Shown piece after piece: positions 5,586 to 13,800 of a DNA stretch of 20,231 bases (position 1 is the first letter of the stretch; each line of letters starts with the position of its first letter). The stretch spans positions 1 through 20,231 of the forward strand of contig JAFGIT010000112.1 in the NCBI GenBank assembly GCA_016929465.1, read 5' to 3'. The translations under genes were made by a program, and so were the position numbers. The notes under the pieces are model-generated. The model searched no databases, was not told the origin of the DNA, and worked only from the letters and a program-made list of their open reading frames with translations. Origin of the DNA: JAFGIT01 sp016929465 [NCBI: Candidatus Coatesbacteria bacterium]. Lineage in GTDB: Bacteria > B130-G9.

Positions 5586-8267
5586 ATGATCGGAATAAAG
5601 AAAGCAACTGGGTTGGCCCTATTGATGGCGTGCCTATGCCTCCTGGCAGCCGGTGGAAAGGCCGAGGTGAAAGCGCTCGTAGCCGTCCCGCCGGATGCAG
5701 TTCAGGAGGCCCTGACCTTGGGAGCTGGAACCATCGAGATGGGAGAATCTCGCTTCGATTCATGGCCGACGCTAATTGTGACTGGGCGAGGCCTATCTCG
5801 CCTCGCGGAATCCGGACTAGACCACCTTGTCATAGACGGTGATTTCACCAGGAATCTGCGTGCACTCGATTCGGACATGGGGGATTACAGCACCTTCGAG
5901 GAAATGACCACTGAGCTGGAGCGTCTCGAAGCCGAGTACTCCGGGCTCTTGTCTCTCCGTTCAATCGGACAAAGCATTGAGGGCCGGGATATTCTAATGG
6001 CGGTCGTGTCGGGCGCGCAGGGCGAGGACGCGGTTGGCGGCACATGCCTCCTGGTGGGATTGCACCATGCGAGGGAGATCATAACCTCCGAAGTCGTATT
6101 GCATGTCCTGCGTTATTTGCTCGAGAGCTACGGGAGCGATCCGGAGATGACCTATCTGCTAGATCACCGACAGGTCTTTCTTGTGCCCATGTTGAATCCG
6201 GATGGTCATTTGCGTGTCGAGGAAGGGCACGACTGGCGCAAGAACACTCGTGACAACGGCGACGGGACCTTCGGTGTTGACCTGAATAGAAACTACAGCT
6301 ACCAGTGGGGATATGACGACGTAGGCTCGTCCCCTGAGACTTCTTCCGAGACCTATCGCGGTCCGGAGGCTTTCTCGGAGCCCGAGACGCAAGCGATTAG
6401 GGACCTGCGGCTAAATACGCCGTACGACGTGTCGCTCTCCTTTCACAGCTTCGGCAATATAATCTTCTATCCCTGGTCGTATAGCGACCTATTCTCCCCC
6501 GACCATGCCCTGCAATCGAGGCTCGCGAGCATAATCTCCGCTGAAGGCGGCTACAACTATGGCAATACAGCACATCTCGAGTATTACCCGGCGAATGGCG
6601 AGTTCGACGATTGGAACTACGCGGGGCTCGGCTATGAGCAGGCCGTATTCGGAATGACTGTCGAGGTCGGGGACACTTATTATGAGGATGAGGATAGTGT
6701 CGAGGAGCTCTGCGAGGAGAACCTCAATAGCTGCATACAGGCGATCCGCGCGTCCGGGTCCTGGTTGAACATCGATCAATTCAGGATCGTCGAATCGGAG
6801 GCGGACGGCGTCCTAAGAGAGGGCGAGACCTTCTGCCTGGAGCTCGATGTGCAATCGCTATCGCCATTCGAATTGAGAAAGATCACGATCTCTTGCAGCA
6901 CCGCATCCCCGCTCCTATCGATAACGAAGCCCGTAATCAGGATAGAATACCTCGACCCATTGGCAAAGCTCGTATCATCTGACTGCTCGTTCGATCTGAT
7001 TGCTCTTTATGGCGAGGAATTACCGCAAATAGTCTCCTTCACTGTCGATGTCGAGACGACTGGTTTCCAACGCCAAATCGAATTGAAGGTGCCGGTCGGC
7101 GCAACCCGGGACGAGGAGGTCATCAGCTGGGATTTCGAGGATGATGATGACTTCGACACGTTTGGCTTCTGGCAAAGTGGCGCCCCGTCGGGAGGGGGTG
7201 GCTTATACAACGGCAATCCTGGTCCGACTCTGGCCTATTCAGGTGAGAAGGTCTATGGGACCTTATTGCATGGGGATGTTTCGGGCCCGGATGGGCGCTT
7301 CATCCTTACGTCGCCTGAGTTTTCCTGCGAGGGGTTCTCGTGCACCAGGCTCTTTTTCCAGAGATGGATGAATATCGGAGACTGGGATGACTACCGGGCC
7401 TCGGTCTGTGTCTTTGCAGGCGGGCGATGGCACGGCGTCTGGCAGAGCTTTAACGAGACGACCGATTCTGAATGGACTGAGCAATCGCTCGATATATCGA
7501 GGTGGGCGGACGGTCGTGACAAGGTGCGCGTTCGGATATCACTTCAGGCAAATAGTCGGGAGAGGTATAGCGGACTCTATCTCGATGACATGAGAGTATC
7601 CGGGTCCAGCCTTCTCCCACGGTCATACTCCGACAGGGTTGTCGTTCCTCTGTTGCTCTATATGCCTGACGGGGCGTTGGATACGGTGGTCGTCGTTCAG
7701 AACAGGCGGGAGAGCATGCGGCAGGTGCAGTTTGAATTCAGGAATCAGGATGGTTCTGTGAGAGAATCCTCGGACGTCATCGCCCCAAGGGGATTCTCGA
7801 CCATCTCTGCGAGCGCCGAAGCAGGTGAGGGCTTCTCGTGCGCAAATATCCGTATGGACGATGTCGATGATCTGAATATATCGGCCTTTATGGTTGACCT
7901 AAACTCATCCGCCTTATATCCGATTGATATTATACCAGAGGACACGATTGAGGTCGATCTGCACGTTTATTCCGTGGATGGCTATGGGGGGACAGATTCA
8001 TTCTTGCTGATTTCGAACAACTCGACTGACAGAGACGTGTTGAGCCTCAACATATCTGCATCAGGGGCTCATGGGTCGGTGATTGGCTCATTTGCGGATT
8101 CGCTTTCCGGAGATGAGATCAGATTGCTGCCGCTCGGCGGTTACCTGGGCCCGGGACTTGGCACGGTGAAAGTCACCTCCGACAAATTGGGGCTTGCCGT
8201 TTGTGGAATAATGACCCTTTCGAATGGAAGAGAGCTTCAGCTAATGAGGACGTTCTGTAGGAACTGA
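5586..8267 (+). CDS. Secreted M14-family zinc carboxypeptidase with C-terminal beta modules (893 aa)
   Basis: An exported metallocarboxypeptidase that would cleave C-terminal residues from peptides outside the cytoplasm. ATG 5586 puts a clean signal peptide at the N-terminus (IKKATGLALLMACLCLLAAG); the frame is open back to 5505, but that would add 27 polar residues before it. AAGGAG (5567-5572) is 13 bases upstream, longer than usual. The M14 domain spans residues about 100-385 and keeps the key residues: zinc ligands H161 and E164 in HHARE and H287 in SFHSFG, R235 in DLNRNY for the substrate carboxylate, and catalytic E360 in MTVEVG. Next come a beta domain (about 395-500), a jelly-roll/MAM-like domain (about 510-680; WDFEDDDDFD to SGLYLDDMRVSG), and two beta modules of about 103 residues starting near P688 and D791. 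The HK-like gene follows after one base, so co-transcription is likely. Confidence 0.9.
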   Translation: MIGIKKATGLALLMACLCLLAAGGKAEVKALVAVPPDAVQEALTLGAGTIEMGESRFDSWPTLIVTGRGLSRLAESGLDHLVIDGDFTRNLRALDSDMGDYSTFEEMTTELERLEAEYSGLLSLRSIGQSIEGRDILMAVVSGAQGEDAVGGTCLLVGLHHAREIITSEVVLHVLRYLLESYGSDPEMTYLLDHRQVFLVPMLNPDGHLRVEEGHDWRKNTRDNGDGTFGVDLNRNYSYQWGYDDVGSSPETSSETYRGPEAFSEPETQAIRDLRLNTPYDVSLSFHSFGNIIFYPWSYSDLFSPDHALQSRLASIISAEGGYNYGNTAHLEYYPANGEFDDWNYAGLGYEQAVFGMTVEVGDTYYEDEDSVEELCEENLNSCIQAIRASGSWLNIDQFRIVESEADGVLREGETFCLELDVQSLSPFELRKITISCSTASPLLSITKPVIRIEYLDPLAKLVSSDCSFDLIALYGEELPQIVSFTVDVETTGFQRQIELKVPVGATRDEEVISWDFEDDDDFDTFGFWQSGAPSGGGGLYNGNPGPTLAYSGEKVYGTLLHGDVSGPDGRFILTSPEFSCEGFSCTRLFFQRWMNIGDWDDYRASVCVFAGGRWHGVWQSFNETTDSEWTEQSLDISRWADGRDKVRVRISLQANSRERYSGLYLDDMRVSGSSLLPRSYSDRVVVPLLLYMPDGALDTVVVVQNRRESMRQVQFEFRNQDGSVRESSDVIAPRGFSTISASAEAGEGFSCANIRMDDVDDLNISAFMVDLNSSALYPIDIIPEDTIEVDLHVYSVDGYGGTDSFLLISNNSTDRDVLSLNISASGAHGSVIGSFADSLSGDEIRLLPLGGYLGPGLGTVKVTSDKLGLAVCGIMTLSNGRELQLMRTFCRN

Positions 8268-8268
8268 T

Positions 8269-10188
8269 ATGACGGAATATGAGCTTGTCTTGCAGGACTG
8301 CAAGGATGATATCCTCCGTTTCGATTTGACCGAGGGCTCATTCATCCTCGGTAGGGGCAGCGGAGTGGACATCCGAATCCAGGAGCCGAGCGTCTCCCGA
8401 CAGCATGCGATGATCAGCAACGAAGGCGGCGTAATCCTCATTCGAGACCTCGGCAGCAGGAATGGCACATACGTCAATGGCGAGCCCGTCATGAAAAAGG
8501 AACTTACCGCCGAAGACCTTGTCACCCTCGGCACTCAGTCGCTGAGATTGCTCAAAAAGGCCGATCAAGCATTAGAGGAGAGCGAAAATGTCACCCCCAT
8601 GCTCTCATCGCAAGTATATGCGGTTCCTCCGCAGAAGCTCATCTCTCAATTGGAGGCAGCTGACCTCTTCTCCATAGATGACCTTCTGGGGGGCAAGAAC
8701 GACCCTAAGGTCGAGGCCATCAAAGAGCAATACGAGGCGATAAGGTCCCTCTATACGATATCCAACATACTTGCCTCGGACGCCGATATCGCGGTCAAAT
8801 TACAGGCCGCCCTCGACGATGTCGTGCAGCAAGTCGGGGGAGAGTGCGGATATGTGCTCTTGGTCGATGAGAAGACCAAGAGGCTGGTTCCGCTCTACAG
8901 CTGCTCCCTCGTCCCGGGAAAGGCGACAATCAGCAGGTCGCTTGCAGAGACGGTGGTCAAGAAGCAAATCTCCATTCTCACAGATGACGCAATGGCTGAC
9001 TCCCGTTTCTCCTCGTCCGAGAGCGTGAGCAATCTCCGCATTCACTCTGCTCTCGCTGTCCCAATCTGGACGGACGAATCTCTATTGGGTGTTCTCTATG
9101 TCTCTCACCATCACAAGGTGGCTTGGTTTGACAAGAGGCATCTATCATACGCGAGCTCTGTAGGCAAACAGATGGGGATGGCTATCAAGCGGGACGCCGG
9201 ACTCCGCAGGAATCAATCACTCGTCAAGTATCTGAGCAACATCAGAAAGGTGCTGGAGCACAAAATACATGAGAACGAGGCCCATGCGAAGCAAGACCTA
9301 GCAAGGCAGAGACAGATAGTCCATAGGTTGCTCAATTCCGAGAGCATCCCCAATTGGGGGGTATTCGCAAGGGCAATCGCTCGCCAGATAGATAAGCCAA
9401 TCGCGGTGTTGATGCCGAGGCTCCGCTTCATAGCCAAATACAGCGAGTCTCTCGAGCAGATTTGCGAGAACTACCAGGCTGCCGCCCAGCGGGGAGACGA
9501 CAATTCTGGAAGAGCAACTAAGAGCGACTTCCACGAATTGGTCAGGAAGATTCGAGAGACCCTTCTTGTTTGTCAGGCCGAGATAAAGGAGATACAGCAG
9601 ACGGTCGCCCATCTCGGGCTTTTCGATACTGAAGGGCACTCGGCGGGTCAAAAGGTGGACCTGAATGAGAGTGTCGAACGTTTGCTGAAGCTCTTGACTG
9701 CGGAATTCCAGCAGAACTCCATCGAGGTCGTGCGAGACCTTGCCCAGGCTTCGATGAAGGTGAATTGCAGCCCGATAGACTTTGAGTTGGCACTGTTCGC
9801 TATGATTCTCAACGGCGTGGAATCGCTTCTGCAGAAGCCGTTGACCGGAGGCTTCAAAAGAGCGATAAGAGTTGCGACGCAAAGAGATGGCGATTATGCT
9901 GTTTTGACCGTATCCGATAACGGAGTCGGGATCTCGGGTGACGCCCGAAATGAAGTATTCGAAGTGTTTCATACTACGAAAGAGAACACCAATGGCGTCG
10001 GATTAGGCCTGGCGAGGGCGAAGTCACTCGCGCAGAAAGAGGGTGGACACATCGCGTGCGACACGGTCGAAGGCTACAACGCCTCGATTCGGATCACGTT
10101 GCCGATGTCTGTCATGGAAGACGGGTCCGATACCAGGACCTTCACGCGCAGCGCTCTCAATTCGGGAGCAAAGCCGAGGCGTGAATAG
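8269..10188 (+). CDS. FHA-GAF-histidine-kinase-like protein lacking the phospho-acceptor histidine
   Basis: A 639-residue cytoplasmic protein. Residues about 20-95 are an FHA domain with the phospho-threonine-binding residues R29, S43, H46 and N65 in place (LGRG, SVSRQH, GSRNGTYVNG). A GAF-type sensor domain covers about 165-305, then a helical linker. Residues about 360-470 resemble the two DHp helices of histidine kinases, but the expected IAHEINNPL reads I370-A-R372-Q-I-D-K-P-I: arginine replaces histidine and glutamine replaces glutamate. The ATPase domain (about 475-625) is complete: N515 in the N box, D550-N-G-V-G in G1 and G576-V-G-L-G in G2. ATP binding is thus likely, but autophosphorylation at the standard site is not. 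AGGA six bases before ATG 8269 and one base after the M14 stop support coupling. No response regulator or protein kinase is near; it may work as a sensor or scaffold. Confidence 0.88.
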   Translation: MTEYELVLQDCKDDILRFDLTEGSFILGRGSGVDIRIQEPSVSRQHAMISNEGGVILIRDLGSRNGTYVNGEPVMKKELTAEDLVTLGTQSLRLLKKADQALEESENVTPMLSSQVYAVPPQKLISQLEAADLFSIDDLLGGKNDPKVEAIKEQYEAIRSLYTISNILASDADIAVKLQAALDDVVQQVGGECGYVLLVDEKTKRLVPLYSCSLVPGKATISRSLAETVVKKQISILTDDAMADSRFSSSESVSNLRIHSALAVPIWTDESLLGVLYVSHHHKVAWFDKRHLSYASSVGKQMGMAIKRDAGLRRNQSLVKYLSNIRKVLEHKIHENEAHAKQDLARQRQIVHRLLNSESIPNWGVFARAIARQIDKPIAVLMPRLRFIAKYSESLEQICENYQAAAQRGDDNSGRATKSDFHELVRKIRETLLVCQAEIKEIQQTVAHLGLFDTEGHSAGQKVDLNESVERLLKLLTAEFQQNSIEVVRDLAQASMKVNCSPIDFELALFAMILNGVESLLQKPLTGGFKRAIRVATQRDGDYAVLTVSDNGVGISGDARNEVFEVFHTTKENTNGVGLGLARAKSLAQKEGGHIACDTVEGYNASIRITLPMSVMEDGSDTRTFTRSALNSGAKPRRE

Positions 10189-10221
10189 TCCCTTTCGGCA
10201 CACGACGCAAGGAGCAGAACG

Positions 10222-10248
10222 ATGCAATACTTGAATGAGGACGGATGA
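10222..10248 (+). CDS. Eight-codon minicistron (MQYLNEDG) directly before the Nudix gene
   Basis: ATG at 10222 is preceded by a consensus AAGGAG (10209-10214) at seven-base spacing. It reads eight codons and ends in TGA at 10246-10248; the next codon, in the same frame, is the ATG of the Nudix gene. Either this is a leader whose translation feeds the next start by re-initiation, or the Nudix gene originally began here and a nonsense change split off the first eight codons. No codon run or stem suggests classical attenuation. Confidence 0.4.
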   Translation: MQYLNEDG

Positions 10249-10737
10249 ATGAGCGATGGCGAAGAGGCCGGGCCGAGCAGGATTCCGGTTGCGATAGCTG
10301 CCCATTTGACGGCTTTGGAGAAGGCCATTAATGAGCAGATGCGGTACAGGAATCCCATACCAACCGTTGATATTATCATCGAGGTGGAGGGCAAGGGCAT
10401 CGTCCTGATCGAGCGCAAGAATCCACCCTATGGTTGGGCGATCCCGGGTGGTTACGTTGACTACGGAGAGAGCATGGAGCAGTGTGCGATTCGCGAGGCG
10501 AAGGAGGAAACCTCCCTCGACGTTGAACTCCTACGCCAATATCACACCTACTCCGCTCCCGAGCGTGACAATCGCCATCACTCGATAACGACCGTGTTTA
10601 TCGCAAGTGCATCCGGAGTGCCTAAAGGTCGAGATGATGCTATTAGAGCGGATTTGTTCACCGAGGATAATCTGCCGGAAGAGATCGCATTCGACCATAG
10701 ACAGATACTAAGGGATTATTTCGACGGCCGTTACTGA
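10249..10737 (+). CDS. Nudix hydrolase
   Basis: A 162-residue Nudix-fold pyrophosphohydrolase of the ADP-ribose/nucleotide-sugar pyrophosphatase type, cleaving a nucleoside diphosphate linked to another group, with Mg2+. The Nudix box runs from G68 to L90: G-x5-E74, x7, R82-E83-x2-E86-E87, with the metal-binding glutamates all present; the late glycine of the box is serine (S89). The opening [15 protein letters not shown] and the [12 protein letters not shown] segment are typical of the ADP-ribose pyrophosphatase-like group, but the substrate cannot be fixed. Relatives usually begin near M31 (10339), which has no ribosome site; ATG 10249 has GAGG at eight bases and gives a 30-residue helical extension. 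It lies 60 bases after the HK-like gene and is probably the last gene of the run that starts at 3994. Confidence 0.88.
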   Translation: MSDGEEAGPSRIPVAIAAHLTALEKAINEQMRYRNPIPTVDIIIEVEGKGIVLIERKNPPYGWAIPGGYVDYGESMEQCAIREAKEETSLDVELLRQYHTYSAPERDNRHHSITTVFIASASGVPKGRDDAIRADLFTEDNLPEEIAFDHRQILRDYFDGRY

Positions 10738-10774
10738 TTCGTCAATAGATGAGGGATTTTCTCGGCAGATTCGC

Positions 10775-10804
10775 TTGACAACGCTGTCGGCGCATAGTTA
10801 TATT
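10775..10804 (+). promoter_or_regulatory. Strong sigma-70 promoter of the cysteine peptidase gene
   Basis: A perfect TTGACA (10775-10780) is followed by 17 bases and TTATAT (10798-10803), or by 18 bases and TATATT (10799-10804). Transcription would start near 10811, giving a leader of about 57 bases before the ATG at 10868. It marks a separate unit from the Nudix gene. Confidence 0.7.
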
Positions 10805-10867
10805 ATTATGTAATTCCATGGATTGTTAGGGTTTAACTTCGGCGTATTGTCTAAGGAGGATACCTGT

Positions 10868-13800
10868 ATGGCCAGCCTATCGAGGAATTCGGGGGCAAGA
10901 TCACTGCCCCGGTTAATTCTTTTTTCCGCTTTGTTGCTTATCATTATCTCCAGCTTCTCGTTTGCTGACATTCTAACTCCCGAGAAGCTCGAGAAATCAA
11001 TCGCTTACTGCCGAGCTTTGACCGCCGGGTCCTATCCCGAGTGGCAGGGAGCGGAATTCACGAAGAATGTCACCTACTACGACATGGATGGCGTCCCGAT
11101 GGCTTACGAATATGTGGTCAGAAAGGACAACATCTATTTGGGCTTTATAACTTTGGGCGCACGGGATGAATTTTACCCATTTTTCGAGTATGGGGATACG
11201 CTTCCGCCATCCAGCAAGCTCGCAGGTGCTCTTGATGCGGCGAGGGAACAGGGATGTACGCCCGAGGAAACACAATTTGTGTTCTTGCCTCCGTTCGACT
11301 ACATGGTCAGCATAAAGCCTGAGGGCGTGGCTGCTCCCGATGTCTCGAGCGATCTGCTTGTTCATCTGGACAGCGCCGAGGTCTGCCCGATGTCTGATGT
11401 CTCTGCCAGACTTAAGAAATTCACGACGTTCTCACCGGAGTATTTGGACAAGGTAAAGGGCTTCTGGCGTCAATATGTTCTATCCTCGAAAGACCTTCCC
11501 TCGGTAAAGCAGGGCGCAGACGTCTATGTGGCGAAATTGATCAATACCGAGGCCAGGAATTACGAATACACCTGGTATAAGGGTTGCGGTCCGACCTCAA
11601 TCGCCATGATGCTCTCTTATTACGGAGGAGCGTGGGGATATAGGAACTTCTGGTACGATGGTCCCGAGGCCTTCGATTGGTGCAGTTACGTGGGCGCGAA
11701 TGGATGTTATACGATTAGGGATCTCCATGACAAGATAGTCGAAATGGCCCAGAATATTGGCGATGGGCTTGGCCATCCAGAACCTGATCTCGGAGGGCCT
11801 GGTTACGACGGCTGCATTCTCGACTTCTATGGGATTTATCCGGATACGGCCCAAATGACGATCGAGGCTGTCGCGGGCTTTTATTCTTATATCTTTACTA
11901 CAGACACGCTCTGGCATAATGGTGCGGGCGTTTCTCAGGGTATCATAACGGCCCTGCAGGCACAGATCGATACGAATCATCCCGTCTATTTCTCGGTTGC
12001 TTCATATACATCTTCGCCGCCCGATACACCAGGAAGCTGGGGCACACATGCGGTGCTGGGGGTCGGATACAACTACTCCGGCGGACTGCACTCCGTCATC
12101 TATCACACGACCTGGGGGCAAGGCAAGAGAATCGCGGCAATGGAGCATTTCTCGGATTGGGGGATCATCACGGCCGCGCCTCTTGGTTTCAGCAACACTT
12201 CTCCTGACCTGACAGAGCCATCGGTTGCTCCTCTTTCAGGGCCCCCCAATACGGAATTCACGTTCTCGATCCATTATTATGACCGCGACGAGGCAAACTT
12301 CTACGTGGACGACACACCCGATTTCGAGCCATTCCTTGCAGGCGATGATAACGGCGGCAACTGGGCCGAGGGGTCGCAGCAGCGAGACTATAAGGGTGAT
12401 TTGATAGCCAATAACGGTCTGATCGATTATGAGGCCTGGAACGACACTGGCGATCACTGCTCGGACGACACCTGGTACTCAAATCCGTCGTCTGATCCCT
12501 GGCCTGATCCTACTGATTGGTATTCCTCTCAATACACACCATATAATCCGAAGGACGGGGATAGCTTCATCGACCTCAACAGCAATCTTCTCTGGGAAGC
12601 TGAACGCTTTGACGATGTGAACTGCAATGGAATCTGGGACGGTGATAATGGCCCCTATGAGGCGTGGGTTGTTGTCGATGAAGTCCAGTATCCGATGCTG
12701 ATGGTTGGCGACCCTGCGACCGACAAGCGCTCCGACTGCTACTATGATGCGAAGATTCACCTTGGCTCAGGCGTTCATGAGTATTACTTTTACTTCAAGG
12801 ATGGCAACGGCGGCACAGCAAGGCTCCCAGCGCGTGGTGATGTCTATAAAAATGTCAGGGTAGGCGAGCAATATAATGCTGCCCCCATTCTGACCGACGC
12901 CGGAGTTACCCCGACAACCGGCTCGCGTATTTCGCTGTTCACCTATTCCGTTCATTACGAGGATACAGATGGTGATGCGCCAGGGAATCCCTTTGTCTTC
13001 ATCGATGACGTGCCGTATCAGATGTGGCTCACAACGGGTACCGCCGATAACGGTGTATATAAGTATGAGACCTTCCTTGCCGAGGCCGATCACGAATACT
13101 ACTTCCTATTTGATGACATCTATGGAAAGGCTACTCGCTGGCCGTCCGCAGGCTGCATAGACGGCCCAATCGTGCTCGGCGGCGGGCAGGTGCCAATGCT
13201 CTCTGACGGCCTCGTATCACCGAGATATCCGCTCTTCGAGACTCTCGTCACATATACAGTCAGATATACGAGCCCCCACGACTACATGCCGATCAACAGC
13301 ACAGTTGTAATCGACGGGTCAGCGTTTGAGATGACCTTCCTGGAAGGCGTCACCAATGCGGGCGTGCCGACGACTGTGCCCGGTTTGGCGGACTTCGAGA
13401 ATGGGGCCACCTATTTCTTCTCGACAACGGATCTCTCCCTGGGAAGCCACAACTACTACTTCTCTTTCATAGATGAAGCCGGCGGTTCTGGCCGTCTGCC
13501 CACCAAGGGCGTTATCTCGGGTCCTGACGTCTCTGGGACGAATACCCCGCCTGTGCTGAGCCAGGGAATGGTTGATCCGGCTTCTGGGACGACGTTGACC
13601 GAGTTCATGTTCACCGCAAGATACTCCGACATAAACTTCAATCCTGCACGGGATGTCATTCTCTATCTGGACGGCACGGCCTATGACATGAGCTTCCAGT
13701 CTGGGACCCCCGAGAACGGGATATATGGGGTGCCCGTAACCGGGCTATCGGATGGGCTTCACTCATATTACTTCTACGCCTGGGATAGCCAGGGGGCCGG

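Noticed and set aside
9298-9972. 224-residue open frame on the minus strand
   Set aside because: It is antisense to the histidine-kinase-like gene, whose domains are clear on the plus strand; the translated product shows no recognisable pattern.
10823-10867. Upstream in-frame start of the cysteine peptidase
   Set aside because: It has no ribosome binding site, whereas ATG 10868 has AAGGAGG at eight bases and starts a clean signal peptide.
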